Assembly (NCBI GenBank): GCA_019321725.1
Contig: CM033107.1
Coordinates: forward strand, 18,901,445 to 18,965,444
DNA: 64,000 nt
DNA from: Paulownia fortunei
Taxonomy: Eukaryota; Streptophyta; Magnoliopsida; Lamiales; Paulowniaceae
Direction: 5' to 3'
Made by a program: the position numbers and the translations under genes
Part shown: in pieces, positions 44,740 through 57,617 of the stretch
How positions within the stretch are numbered: position 1 is the stretch's first letter
Layout: every line of letters starts with the position of its first letter
The notes under the pieces: model-generated
What the model was told of the DNA's origin: nothing
Databases searched by the model: none
Seen by the model: only the letters and a program-made list of their open reading frames with translations

Positions 44740-45670
44740 GAGCATTGAAGAACAATACCATTCTACCTTTAGTGAAGTACCAGTGGTTCAGGAATACCCT
44801 GAAATATTTTCAGATGATCTCCTTAGGTTACCACCCGATCGTGAGATAGAATTCGTTATTGACCTACAGTCGGGAACATCTCTAATCTCCAAAGCTCCAT
44901 AACGAATGGCTCTTTCTAAGTTAAAGGTATTACGGATACAATTTCTTGAGTTGCTTAGATTTAGATTTCATCAGACCTAGCTTTTCACCATGGGATACGC
45001 CTGTCCTGTTTATACGAAAGAAGGATAGTACAATGAGACTGTGTATAGATTACTGAGAATTGAATAAGGTTACAATCAAGAATAAATATCCTTTACTTTG
45101 GATTGACGATTTATTCGATCAGCTCCAGGGTGAAACAGTATTTTCAAATATTGATTTACAATCCGGGTACCATTAGGTGAAAATAAAAGAAGATGATATT
45201 TTGAAGACAACATTTCGCACGGGGTATGGACATTATGAATTTCTATAATGCCATTTGGGTTGACTAGCGCCCTAGCAGCTTTCAGGGACCTAATGAATCG
45301 GGTATTTAGTGATTTTTTAGATAAATTTGTTATCATGTTTATCATCCTAATTTATTCAAAAATAAAAGAAGAGCACGCGACATATTTGAGAAGGGTGCTA
45401 GAGGTTTTGAAGGCAAAATAGTTATATGCTAAATTTAAGAAATATGAATTCTGGTTAGATCGAGTGGTATTTTTGGGACATGTTATATCAGGAGTAGGGA
45501 TATCAGTAGATCCAAGCAAAGTAGAAGCTATTAATAGCTGGTCATGACTTACAAATCCTTTAGAAATATGTAGTTTTCTTGGTTTAGTTGGATACTGCCA
45601 TAGATTTGTAGAGGGATTCTCTAAGATTGCATCCCCTTTGACACAGTTAACCCGAAAGGGTATCATATTT
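44740..45670 (+). pseudogene. Tekay-C1 reverse transcriptase with YVDD-box deletion
   Basis: Visible blocks: VPVVQEYPEIFSDDLLRLPP (degraded lead-in), STMRLCIDY (45030-45053), [37 protein letters not shown] (first catalytic Asp), [81 protein letters not shown] and ASPLTQLTRKG. At about 45342 the two codons for the catalytic Asp-Asp of the FIDD/YVDD box are exactly missing (FI directly followed by ILIYS). Several stops. The minus-strand frames at 45076-45666 are shadows. Confidence 0.9.
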
Positions 45671-46325
45671 AAATGGACAGAGGCGTGAGAAAAACGTTTC
45701 TAAGAATTGAAGAAGAGGTTGACATCAACACCCATTTTTTCATTCCATTAGGTAGTGGAGACTTTGTAGTTTACAGTGACGCCTCGAAGAATGGCTTGGG
45801 ATGTGTACTAATGCAAAATGGGAAAGTGATTGCATAGGCATTGAGGCAGTTGAAAGAATATGAAAAGAATTACCCTACACATGATTTGGAGCTTGTTGCA
45901 GTGGTATTTGCATTGAAGATATGGAGACATTATCTATATAGGGAGTGGTGTGAAATCTATACGGATCATAGAAGCTTAAAATACTTGTTCACAAAAAGAA
46001 TTGAATATGCGATAATGAAAATGGTTGGAGCTGGTGAAGGATTATGACTGTGTTATCAACTATTATCCCGGTAAGGCTAATGTAGTGGCAGATGTACTAA
46101 GTAGAAAATCAATACAAGGTACCACAATTATTCTTTCCATTCAGATACTACAGTTAATTGAATTCCAGAAAATAAATGTGGAGATTGTATAGTTGGGAGA
46201 AATAGAAATAAAGTTAATAGCCTTGGCACTCTGACCGACATTAATTGATAAAATCCAACAAGGACAACAAGGGGATGAATAATTTGCCAAGGTGAAGAAG
46301 GATATTGCTATGGGACAATAAATAC
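45671..46325 (+). pseudogene. Tekay-C1 RNase H and polyprotein up to integrase
   Basis: The frame at 45841-46047 reads [40 protein letters not shown] and [11 protein letters not shown]. It is followed after a frame change by [20 protein letters not shown] and SRKS, the RNase H C-terminal motif. Then PTLIDKIQQGQQ marks the approach to integrase, where sequence stops at about 46325 against LTR DNA. Confidence 0.85.
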
Positions 46326-46327
46326 TA

Positions 46328-46864
46328 AAAATATCTTATAGTGCATACGTTGCTTAGATGATGGAACATGGGATCCGTTGTGCCATTGTACATGCCATTC
46401 ATCAGCATTTACACGCATATGCATAACACGTGCTCATAGTTGAGGTTTTGCATGCATAACATTATTTAAAAAAAAATATTTTGGTTGGCCCCTTCTAGTG
46501 TACCGAGGCCTATGTGGCCTATTTATATGATATTTTGATCACGTGTGTGTTAGGGGTTGACAGGGGGTGTACCTCTGGTAGTCACGAGAGGGTGGACCAC
46601 TTAACTGTACTCTTATTGACTCTACCGGTGGGAAGACTTCTGGAGAATCATAGGGGAAGATAGGGGGTGGACCTCCTGGTGATCCCAGGAGATGGCCCCT
46701 GGACTAAATCAGTTTGTTTATGGATATGTGATTGTTGATATTAATTTAAAGCTATATCCGGTGCATAGTAGGTAGGCCAATAGCCCAATAATGGAAAATG
46801 ATTTTGAATGACCTATTTTAGGACATGTACTCTATGCCATTTTTGAAATATTAATGTATATAGC
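46328..46864 (+). mobile_element. Tekay-C1 partial 3' LTR
   Basis: 46335-46700 matches 37500-37865, then the sequence skips what corresponds to about 42476-42760 of the 5' LTR and matches again at GACATGTACTCTATG. Both LTR ends are absent. Direct contact with RNase H means integrase and the LTR start were deleted together. Confidence 0.75.
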
Positions 46865-48558
46865 CATATTTTATCTCATTCATTGTGGCTTTACTATATT
46901 AGTTTTTCAACCTCAAGTATTTGTCACAATTTATTGGGTCCACTGTCTTTCCCGTGTCCTTTACCTACCTGACTATTAATCAAGTACCATACTCCATTTT
47001 TAAAAATCTCATTATATTCTTAATATAGAGTATCATGCTTCATGAACCATGCATGCATTAAACATTACATGATTTGACAAATAATGACAATTATATTAAA
47101 ATATGAACAATATTATATGATTCTTGTGATACAACAAATGAAAGTTTCAACTTACCTCAAATTCACTTTATGCTAAGTGAAAAGGTCAATCTATTTAGAA
47201 CATAGGATGTGTTAAAGGCTTAACATAATCAAGTCATGTACCTTTCAATATTCTTTTAATAAATCACATAATCTATTCTAATTAAAATCATATACACTTT
47301 TCAATTCTTTGTAAATAATTTCATATCAATTACATGACCTCAAAAATAATACATACTCTATCTTTTACTACTAATTCAAGACATTAAACATTAGGGCAGC
47401 CACTAAATCATTAATAATTCAAGTATAAATATTAGGGCAGCCCCCAAAATATGAACACAATTTGAATTAAAATAACGTAAACTCGGTTCTAATTTAAATT
47501 GATTCTAACCTTCAATTAAGCAAACTAATTGCTATTGTTCACAATCATTTGTAGGTACTTCCAAATACAATATAAACATTACAAGATTAGTAGAAACAAA
47601 TAAATTAAGTATATTTCACAAGATTATCAATTTTGCTAGAAACTAGTTTAACTAGCTTGGTTTTGGCTTTAAGTTTATCCCACTTGAGTTTTCATTCATA
47701 CAAAAAAATAGTAAAATATGTCACCTTCCAAGATACTACAAATTCATCATAAGAAATATTGAAAAAGAATATATCTTGATTAAGTTGGAATTAAGCTTCA
47801 AAATCAATGGTTTTCAAACTTAAAAGGGTAGAAACTTGTTCTAGTTTGTGTTCTATGCATTCCTAAGAATTGAATTTAATTTTTGTGAGTAAGAGGATAG
47901 AAATTTGGGAGAAAATTTAGAGAAGAAGGCTGGTCATTTTTTAAGAGCTTCCACAAGAAAATATGGCTAAAAATGACTTATTTGACTTTTTAAAGAGAGA
48001 TAAGTGGAGGGTTATGATTGGTTGACTCATGCTTGGTGTCCTCTCATGCAAAGAGCTACTTTTATGGGCTAGGGAGATGACAAAAATTGATACTTTGCTG
48101 TTATAATAAAGTGTAATGCAGTTTAGAATGATTTCATGTAACCTACCCAACCTACCAATTTAATTGCATTATTTTGCATACTTTTAGTTGTTAGCCAAAG
48201 GTAACATATTTCAAACAAATATTTAGGTAAATAATCACTTTAGAATGTAACAAGTATAGAGCAATACAAATAATTCATTTTATGGCCATTTAATACATCA
48301 ATCTTTCTTAATCTAGATGCCGAGCTTTTTATTGCAAAAAGGGCACTTAAGACAAATGTTAAATCAAGAAACAAAGTTTTAATCTCATATTTCATGTACT
48401 AATGGATGTTAAAGTATAATTGAAGCATATAGTAACAATTATTCATATTTGTACAATCATGCTATTTGTACTCCAAAATCTGATAATACGTATTGATTAG
48501 ATACATATTCATGCAAGATGCTTATTATTAGATATGTAGTAGATAATTGGGCATTACA
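46865..48558 (-). mobile_element. Tekay-D LTR, minus orientation
   Basis: On minus it starts TGTAATGCCCAATTATC at 48558 and runs about 1.7 kb, matching 29029-30560 in reverse. The LTR 3' part is cut at 46865 by the Tekay-C1 LTR remnant. It contains CTCATATTTCATGTACTA and TGGTTGACTCATGCTTGGTG, also seen in the other copies. The minus-strand frame at 47941-48150 is LTR sequence. Confidence 0.8.
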
Positions 48559-49239
48559 TGTTCATTTGGCAAAATCAAAGTGAACTAAACTGAAATTTTA
48601 GTAAATCAAAAATCTAGTACACCAAAAATGTTATACCAAATGTCACACCAAATTAATTGATTTTGATTTTTGGTTTGATAATTTGGTTAATCGATTTTAA
48701 AAAATAATAATAAAATAATTAAAAATTAAATAACTAATGTTTCATATCCTTTTTGTTCTTATTCAAACTCTTTTATTGGGGGTGTTCATAATTTGGTAAT
48801 CCAGCCAAATCAAACCAAAATTAAAAATCTTGTATATATAAAAAAAATCAATGTAGTATCCGATTTTTACTTTTAGAAAAAATCTAGTATTTGATTTAGT
48901 TTTGATTTTTAATAATGGTTTACCAAACCATATTGGATTATAATTCTTACATAGTTTATAAATAACTTTTTTTTATGTTTATTAATTGCTTTTTGTAGTA
49001 TTTTTTTATTTTTAATTCACTAAAACTACAAACAATAATAAGTAAGAAATATAATCATGATTTATTTTTTAATTTCTAATTATTTTTAAAATATTGGTTA
49101 ACCAAATTTCAAACCAAATGACCAAGAAGATTCAAATCAATTACTTCGGTTCAGTATTTGTTATAACATTTTGGCGTACTGAATTTTTGTTTAGTGGAAT
49201 TTCAATTTGGTTCAATTTGATTTTACTGAATGAACACCC
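48559..49239. mobile_element. MITE with long inverted ends, about 680 bp
   Basis: The left end TGTTCATTTGGCAAAATCAA has its counterpart in the reverse complement of the right end, GGGTGTTCATTCAGTAAAAT. The similarity continues for roughly 100-130 bases on each side (CTAGTACACCAAAA against TCAGTACGCCAAAA). A second GGGGGTGTTCATAATTTGG at 48779 suggests a related element nested inside. No coding frame. Ends of the type GGGTGTTCA with Asn/Gln-like AACC repeats are common in plant MITEs; the superfamily is left open. Confidence 0.6.
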
Positions 49240-50240
49240 TACTCTTTTTATATATTTTTATTAAGTTAATTAAAAGTATATAATATCATACTTCACTTAT
49301 TTTAAATTATATTTCTAGAAAAAAGATTTTCAATTGTCTAGAAAGTTCACAGTCGAGCAAATTTTCCACATTGGCAAAATATTCTTAATTCTATTGGTGA
49401 AGGTATTTTCTTTTTCTTTTTTTTTAATGTATTTTTGGTATCAAACTTGCAAGACCCCGTAAACCGTGAGACTAAAAGTGCAATTTTTGGCCACGCACTA
49501 CATGTTGCTTTTTCCATCACTTGATTTAATGGCCGCATGTGGAGCATGTGGATTTTTCCATCAAATATTTGATCATCCTGACTAAAGTTGCAATCAAAAA
49601 TTTCCTATGGGACTAAAGTTGCAACAAAAATTTCCTACAGGACTAAAAGAAAGAACGGAGGAGTAAAGTCACAACATAAAATATATTTTTTCCCAAGTTA
49701 ATTATAAATTACATAGAATTTAAAATTTTATCTTGTCTAAATTTTAAAATTATCCTCCTATATGAGAACTAAATTTTAAGCTTGAATATCAAAGAATTGA
49801 CTTTTTCAAAGATGGACATTTTATTCCTCGAGGAGACAATAATAGTTGAAGAAATTTATAATTTTGTCCCACTATATTGGTCTACTTAGGATTTTGGCCC
49901 TTTATTTTAGTAGCTTACCAATTTAGGAGACTAGTTCCAAAAAATTAGCAATTTTAGGATAATTTTGGCTGGAGTTTCGTAATTTGGCTGGAAATTGCTT
50001 ACATAGACACAAAGTTGGGAATTTCTGCAATTTGGTGGAAAAATCGGCAAGTGGCATCCTATGTGGACAAAGGAGGGAAACAAATTTAAATTAGATAATT
50101 TGGAGGGAAACCCACCGTCATGTGCATGGCATTAAAATAAACTAAAACCATTTTTCATCATTTTTTCCCAAATAAATAAAATTGAAATTAGTTTACATAA
50201 AAATTAATATGCAAAAACATAAATAATTAGAAAATTTACA
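49240..50240. other. Unclassified repeat-like DNA
   Basis: Phrases such as GGGACTAAAGTTGCAACAAA (twice at 49570-49650), CCCACTATATTGGTCTACTT and GGCAAGTGGCATCC-like text recur in many plant intergenic repeats and may be the terminal zone of a larger DNA transposon leading into the tandem array. No TIR pair was found, so no class is given. Confidence 0.35.
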
Positions 50241-52640
50241 AAAAATAAAGAAAAAAGAAAAAAAATCTTCTTCAATAGAATATATTTTCAAAATCTAACA
50301 AAAATAATAAATAATTTTTGTTTATAATAACTAAAAACTATATATATTTAAAAATTATAAATTCTAATAAAAATCAATATAAATTAAATAAGAAGTCGAT
50401 ATGTATTTAATAATTTAAAATTAAATATATTTTAATTCTCTAAGTATTTAGTTGAAATATATTATTTGTTAGAATATTGATGATAAAAATATTTTAATTT
50501 TAAAATATATTTACTAATGATTTTTTTAAATTTAAACTCAATTTTAAATATTTTAAAATTTTAAAATTAATTCCTTGTATAGTATTTAATTGAATTACAT
50601 ATGATTAAATAATTAAAAAATTATACTAAATTTTACTAGCATAATATACAAAAATATAAATATTTTAAAATTTTAAAATCTAATAAGAATGCAATTTAAA
50701 TAAATACAAAAATAACTAATATGCAGTGAATTAAAAATTACAATCAAATTAAAAACAAAGAAACATATATTAAAGTGTATATATATTCAAAAATATAAAT
50801 ATTTAATAACTTCAAAATCTAACAAAAATAATAAATAATTTTTGTTTATAATAACTAAAAAATATATAAATTTAAAAATTGTAAATTCTAATAAAAATCA
50901 ATATAAATCAAATAAGAAGTCGATATGTATTTAATAATTTCAAATTAAATATATTTTAATTCTCTAAGTATTTAGTTGAAATATATTATTTATTAGAATA
51001 TTATTGATAAAAATATTTTAATTTTAAAATATATTTACTAATGATTTTTTTAAATTTAACTCAATTTTAAATATTTTAAAAATTAAAAATCAATTCCTTA
51101 TATAGTATTTAATCGAATTACATATGAATAAATAATTAAAAAATTATACTAAATTTTACTAGCATAATAACACAAAAATATAAATATTTTAAAATTTTAA
51201 AATCTAATAAGAATGCAATTTAAATAAATACAAAAATAACTAATATGCAGTGAATTAAAAATTACAATCAAATCAAAAACAAAGAAACATATATTAAAGT
51301 GTATATATTAAAAAATATAAATATTTAATAACTTCAAAATCTAACAAAAATAATAAATAATTTTTGTTTATAATAACTAAAAAATATATAAATTTAAAAA
51401 TTGTAAATTCAAATAAAAATCAATATAAATTAAATAAGAAGTCGATATGTATTTAATAATTTCAAATTAAATATATTTTAATTCTCTAAGTATTTAGTTG
51501 AAATATATTATTTATTAGAATATTGATGATAAAAATATTTTAATTTTAAAATATATTTACTAATAATTTTGCTTAAATTTAAACTCAATTTTAAATATTT
51601 GAAAAATTAAAAATCAATTCCTTATATAGTATTTAATTGAATTACATATGATTAAATAATTAAAAAATTATACTAAATTTTACTAGCATAATAACACAAA
51701 AATATGAATATTTTAAAATTTTAAAATCTAATAAGAAAGCAATTTAAATAAATACAAAAATAAAAAATATGCAGTGAATTAAAAATTACAATCAAATTAA
51801 AAACAAAGAAACATATATTAAAGTGTATATATTTTAATTATTTCAATAATCTTAGATAACATTTATTTAGAATAACTAAAAATATAAATATTAAAAATTA
51901 TAAAATCTAATAAAAAGAAATTTAAAATAAATATAAAAAAATTTGTATTTAATAATTAAAATTAAAGTATATATTAAGTTTTTACTAATGGTTTTATATA
52001 TTTAAATTAAAAAAATATATACTAAATTTTACTAGCACAATAAATATTTAAATTCTAATAAAAATGCAATATATATTAAATACAGAAATAAATAACATGT
52101 ATTAATATTTTAATATAAAAATATTTTAATTTTTTAGATAGCATTTAGTTGAATTATACAATTAATTTGGATATTAAACTAAGGATAAGTATTTTTTTTA
52201 CATTCAAAAGCATAATTTAAAAAGGATTAAATATTTTTTATTTAGTACTAAATGATATATAAATATTTAAATTTTAAATTTAATAAAAATGCAATGTGAA
52301 TAAAATAAATAAATAATAAAACTACAAAGCTACTAATTGTATATAGCTATATTTATGTTTAAAATATAAATACAAATTTAAAGTGACTCATTACTTTTTT
52401 TTTTTTTGAAAATCTAATAAAACTTCAATCCAAAATAAATAAATATAAATAATATGCAATGAATAATTTTAAAATAAATATAATTCCTTTGTATGAGATT
52501 TAATTATACTAAATTTTACAAGTACAAAACTCAAAAATATTGATATTTAAAAATATTAAAATCTAAAAAAAGTACAATCAAATACATATACTTATTTCCT
52601 ACTATTATAATCAATAAATATTAATATATTTTCTAAATTA
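50241..52640. repeat. Tandem array, period 521-525 bp, 80-85% AT
   Basis: Three clear units start at TCTAACAAAAATAATAAATA: 50294, 50819 and 51340 (spacings 525 and 521). AAGAAGTCGATATG recurs at 50390, 50914 and 51436. Units differ by few substitutions and small indels. A fourth, shorter and worn unit begins near 51850, and further decayed unit-like sequence extends to about 52640. There is no coding frame. It could be a small satellite array or the tandem-repeat core of a larger transposon. Confidence 0.85.
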
Positions 52641-54971
52641 TATATCTATTTTATAAAACACCAACTAAGTGACAATCGAAGCTACTAACCAAGTGGCCTC
52701 AAAGATTTCACAAAATCATAACTCAAAGAGAACTCAAAAGATCATGAATGTGTAGAATTTCAACTCAAATGCTTATTTCACCTCTCTTTAAATTCTTTGA
52801 GTGTGTGTAGCCTTTTACACATAACTTTTCGCAGCTCGGATCGGTTTATGGAAACAAGTAAATAGAGATTGAACCCAAAACAAGAAATTTTTAGAACTCC
52901 ATAAATTTACTTTTCATGTCACTCTCTACTAATGTAGACTAATCACAACATTAAGGATCATTAGGACTTTAATAAGCTTGTAACGTGTAGCTAGGGTAAT
53001 GATATGGGTAATGATATGATAAAAAATAATATTGTGGCTTAATCACACACAATACATAATCATTCTAGGTTCTCAATGAGCTTCTTCTAATTACACCACC
53101 AAAGTCACTTTTGACTTTCAATTTGTTATCCACCGTTATTTTTTCTCCTTTTTTTTCTTTTTTCTCTATTTTTTTTTCTTTTTCCTTTTTCTGGGGAGAT
53201 ATAAAAATATCCAAAGAATAAATTTTCAAAACTCCATCCATCCTCCCAAATATTACCATAACTCTAAATATTTTTCCTAGAATGATCATGTGCACTGAGT
53301 GAAGGGTAACAATGAGGAAAAGTGTTTTAAGGCCAAGATAAATTTTGGGCGACAAAGAATAAAGGTCAATTAGGCTCAACAGGGCATTCTAGGATAATAA
53401 ATTATAAACGTGTCGGCTTGAAAGGCTCAAACGGTCCAAAGAAGGCCTAAATCATGTCCTTAATATCATGTATGTAGTCTAGAATTTCACCTTAAGTGGT
53501 AATCAAGCAAGTTCTAGAATCCTTTGAGATCATGACAATTACTAAAAATTTGCATAAACTCTCTCTAAGCAAGCAAAAAACCTAAGTGCTAAAGGCTATA
53601 TGCTCAAAGTGTCAAAAAATTAAAAGAAAAGGGAAATTAACACAAGAGTTAAACATACACACAAACACAACATTCGTCATTTCTCAAAGTTATAAAAAGG
53701 TAAAATCAATTCCTATCACCAGCCTTAAGTTTTCAATCCTAATCGTAACTCAAAATTTCTTGTTTAATGGGAAAGCAAAACGCCTAGGCCCTCAATTTTC
53801 TTGTCTTTTAAAAAAATATTTGTTGCCCTTGCGCAACAACATCATGTCAGAGACCTCCTTCTTGTTCCAAGCTCTTTCCTACAAAGTGAAAAAAAAAAAC
53901 ACACATATGAAACTAACAAAAAGCTTGAAAACTAACTAGATGTTAAGCAAAAGGTAAATGGTATCTAAATTATAGGTATAAAACCCACTCATCAAACACA
54001 ATAAATCTTAACACTAAGAATAACATAAAGCCTACAATATAATCATATATTTTAAAGAAAAGGAAACGCATACTAACATCAGAAAAACTGATGCAAAACC
54101 TTAACAAAAGAAAACTGAACAAATTAGTTGATGCTATTCAATCCAAATCAATGAAAAACTATTTATGCCATACTTTCCCTAACCAGTAACTAGCATAAAG
54201 ACAAATTTTGACCTGAAAACATTCATCAACAACACTACAAAATTTTAAATTCTAAAAGTGGCTTATAAGAGAGAGAGAAAAAAAGCTAAGTGTCAATGTC
54301 TTGCCAAGAGAATATAAGTTGGGTTTGGAATCAAGCTGAACTTATGGGACAAAAGATTTAGTTTTTTAAGATAATTTTGATACACATTATAATTCACTTT
54401 GCTAAAATCCGATAGATTTTGAAAGAACAAACTTTAACTAACCAATTACTCATGAATATCAATAGCTTTAGAGTGCAATATGACAGGGAGACAGTTTTCT
54501 TGCAATTGATTGAAATAGTCATTATATTAAGACAATGACAATCAGAAAAGGGCCATTATAATATGGTTAATGTTTGGGGCTGTTAACATAGAAAAAACTC
54601 ACTAAATAGGTTTTAAGTGATTCCAACTGAAAAATGAGGCAAAACAAGCAAAGGGGAGGAGAAATAAACAAGTTCAAGTGGAAAAATGTGCAAGGTGAGC
54701 TTAATCTATGGGTTTGGCCTGACTTTCAGATTTCTTTGAGGTTTATTGGCTTATTAAGCTTTGAATATTATTTATAAATGTGTTAGGGTATTATTAGATA
54801 GGCGTTGGTGCACAAAAAGGGTATTTGGTTGCAAATATTTGATAGAAAATACTTGTGTCACAAACTGTCACCTTACTATCTTTTTATGTTTTAGGTTTAA
54901 AAAATATATGGTATGTTGAATAAAACCTATGAGTATCATAATATACATCTTCATATATGAGTTAAGAGTAT
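52641..54971. other. Unclassified DNA, no gene recognised
   Basis: Less AT-rich than the array. A pyrimidine tract (mostly T with C) spans 53138-53192. Frames at 53065-53379 (partly encoded by that tract) and 53586-53939 have no domain. Texture and the tract suggest the non-coding part of an LTR element in minus orientation, but I cannot link it to the others here. Confidence 0.3.
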
Positions 54972-56509
54972 TAAAATTGAAATAGGGCATGATATTGAAA
55001 AAACACTCAAAATTGCCAAAGTAAGAATATATGTTTTGGTGTGCTGTGAAGGGGATTGAATTAGGGGACCTAGACCATGTGTTTTGGGAACTTTATGATA
55101 CGGTTATATTGTTCTCCTTGTTAGCTAAGTATGGTAAAAAGTTTTGGGTGAATAAATATTCCTAAAGATGTCAAAATATCTATGAAACTTAATGTGGCAA
55201 CCAGGAAATTAGAAGGTGGAAATCTGTCCCATTTTACTTGTTACAATATATCTATGTTGTAATTGATTTTTGTTATTTAGGGAATTATTATAAGAGTTAT
55301 AGCACGCCAATTAGGTGATCTTAGCACACATTAAGATGGAAAATTAAGGTACTTACGATATTTCACAAAGTTTTAACTTCTAAGTTACAATGTTTGATTG
55401 TTACTTAATTAATTTAAGATTCACGGTGTTTGTATGATATTGGGAGAGTAAATTTTCCAATTAAGGATTTTGATTCATATAATATATTTTTACAGATTAT
55501 TTCACAGCTAAGGTTGGGGAGGAACACTAATTAACTTAGACACGATCCAAGTTAAAAGTAAATAAAGATTCATTTACAACTGCAATGCATAAACATAGTA
55601 AATATGTGATTTATATGTAATATCATAGATCGTATGTGTATAGCAGAGGGCACGCATTACTGTTATTCATGTCCATTGAGCATAAATACATGGGCATTGA
55701 TATGTGCATGCATCATACGAGCATTGTGATAAATTTTGCATTGCACGACATGATTCTAAGAAAGAAAAATATTTTGCTGACCACTATTAGTGCACTGAAG
55801 CATGCATGGATTTGCATAGTTGTATGCATGGATTTGCAGGTTCGTGTGCATGGATTTGCATGCTTATTTCATTATTGGCCCTTGGATTATGGTGGTGTGC
55901 AGAGCTCTTTTCCGATGCATGGGATAGTAGCATTGGTTAGGAGCCTAAGAAAGAAATGATTTTGAGATAAATGTTTTGATGCATGGAATTGCATTGTAGG
56001 TATAGCATTTTGAGATGCATGACTTAATATTATGGATTATTCTTTGATATGCATAATCTTTACTTGCTAAGAGTTAGCTCATATAGTTTATGTATTGTAG
56101 ATGAGCATGACGATGCTTGAAGCATCTTTTGCTGGTTGGACGACTGTTGGAGCTCCTATAGGTGTCTAAGGGAGTGTGTACATGGATGACGACCTGTTGG
56201 GCTATTTTGTTGGCTTGTTATATTTTGAGTCTGTTGTATTTGAGACTGGTACTATATTTTCCTTTTAAAACTTTACTGTAAACAAGTATATAAATATTGT
56301 GGTCGTTGTGGGTGTTGTGCTTTTATATAAATATTGATCCTGCTATATACATAACATATGTGAGGAAATATTTTAAACAGGATTGTGTGTGTAAAAAGTG
56401 ATTTATCTTTTATTAAAGTGTTGCACAAAAAAAAAAAATCGCACGTACACACAAGTTCTATTATGTCAAATTATACTTTATATATAGTTGTTGAGTAATG
56501 GGTATTACA
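54972..56509 (+). mobile_element. Tekay-C2 5' LTR
   Basis: Aligns with Tekay-C1 LTR from 36795 (AAATTGAAATAGGGCATGAT, TTTTGGTGTGCTGTGAAGG) to its end GGGTATTACA at 56509. Unlike C1 it has no Athila insertion, so it shows the empty site. At 55795-55865 CATGGATTTGCA is repeated three times in a short local expansion. Confidence 0.8.
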
Positions 56510-56512
56510 GAG

Positions 56513-56524
56513 TGGTATTAGAGT
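56513..56524 (+). other. Primer-binding site, tRNA-iMet type
   Basis: TGGTATTAGAGT against TGGTATCAGAGC; 3 bases after the LTR end. Confidence 0.8.
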
Positions 56525-56693
56525 CTGGTTTGAGGTCTTGTAGACTGTCTATGTGCACTAACTTAGAACTTGCGGAGCACAACTACTCTAGTAAGTTTTA
56601 CATTATCATATATTGCATTACATATTTTATGAATTATATTGGCCATATTTTGTCAAACTTGTATAAAACAACACTGCAAAATAGTGAGAACTC

Positions 56694-57617
56694 ATCCTGA
56701 GAGCAGTAGTAGTGCCAGAGCGCAAAGAGATGAGATACCCACCCTGGGTAATGATCAAGATACCATGATTAATCGGTTAACAGAGTTGATTGAATGACAG
56801 TCTGAATAGATTCAACAGCTAATTCGGCAGAGGGATGATGGTGAGCAACCAGAGGTGAAGGTAAACGAATGTAGGAGAATGATTTAGAAGGCTGGATCCC
56901 CCGACATTTGAGAATGCTATTGATCATACCGCTGCAGAAGATTGGTTGAGGACCTTGAAAAACATGTTCCAGTACAGCAGGGTGCCAGAAGATGAGAAGG
57001 TAATGTGTGACACTTTCATGCTTCGCGGTAGTATAGGCCATTAGTAGGACACGATTAGCAGCATAAAGGACATTACCACCATGAGCTGAGATAGATTCAA
57101 GGAGTTATTCTAAAATAAATATTTCACAGTCCCAGTTCGCATGATGAAGATGAACGAATTTGTACAATTACAACAAGGAGCAATGACTGTTGGGGAATAT
57201 ATTCATAGATTTGAATAGCTATCTAGGTTTGCTACGCACATGGTCTGCACTGAAGCATTGAAAGTAGAGAGATTTCTATAGGGTTGAGGCTAGAGTTATA
57301 CTAGGATGTGAATATGGTGGGTACTAAAGGGGTAACATTTTCACAGTGGGCTGAGAGGGTGCTGGTGCAGAACAAGCTGAATTAAGAATTGCTTGTGCAT
57401 AGGAGGCTCAGCAGTTCAAACAGCAAGGACAAAGATGGATTGTGGGTCAAAAGAGGCCAGTCTAAATGTAGAGGTCGGGATTTAAATTTCAAGAAGAATG
57501 AGGCCAACAACAAGAAGGTCGAAGTAAGAGGCCATATGTCGAATGAGGAAAATCACTGATGCTAGAAGTTGTGTGTTAAAAATGTGGTAATCGACATACT
57601 GGAGGCTCCTCTACAGT
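56694..57617 (+). pseudogene. Tekay-C2 gag (dead)
   Basis: The start codon is lost (ATAGTGAGAACTCATCCTGA where C1 has ATGGTAAGAACA). Recognisable blocks: NDQDTMINRLTEL, RRLDPPTFENAIDHTAAED, WLRTLKNMFQYSRVPEDEK, VMCDTFMLRGS, RMMKMNEFVQLQQGAMTVGE, YIHRFE and VCTEALKVERF. Stops are frequent and mostly TAG at expected Gln codons. A trace of the zinc knuckle (KCGNRHTGG) ends the copy. Confidence 0.8.

Larger units (their letters stand above)
35943..46864 (+). mobile_element. Tekay-C1: LTR retrotransposon with nested insertion
   Basis: Plus strand: 5' LTR (35943-43008, split by another element at 37875-42360), tRNA-iMet primer site, gag, protease, RT, RNase H, then a partial 3' LTR (46328-46864) joined directly to the end of the RNase H region. 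Integrase and chromodomain are missing. It inserted in the gag of Reina-E. Confidence 0.85.
54972..57617 (+). mobile_element. Tekay-C2: 5' LTR and gag only
   Basis: Second copy of the Tekay-C family, same orientation as C1: LTR (5' truncated), primer site and degraded gag. It is cut at about 57617, just inside the zinc-knuckle region, by a Tekay-D LTR. No pol sequence remains. Confidence 0.8.

Noticed and set aside
45076..45666. Two minus-strand frames of about 90-100 codons
   Set aside because: They are antisense to clear Tekay RT blocks read on the plus strand.
53065..53379. Minus-strand frame with a Lys/Glu-rich stretch
   Set aside because: The Lys/Glu run is produced by the pyrimidine tract at 53138-53192; no domain otherwise.
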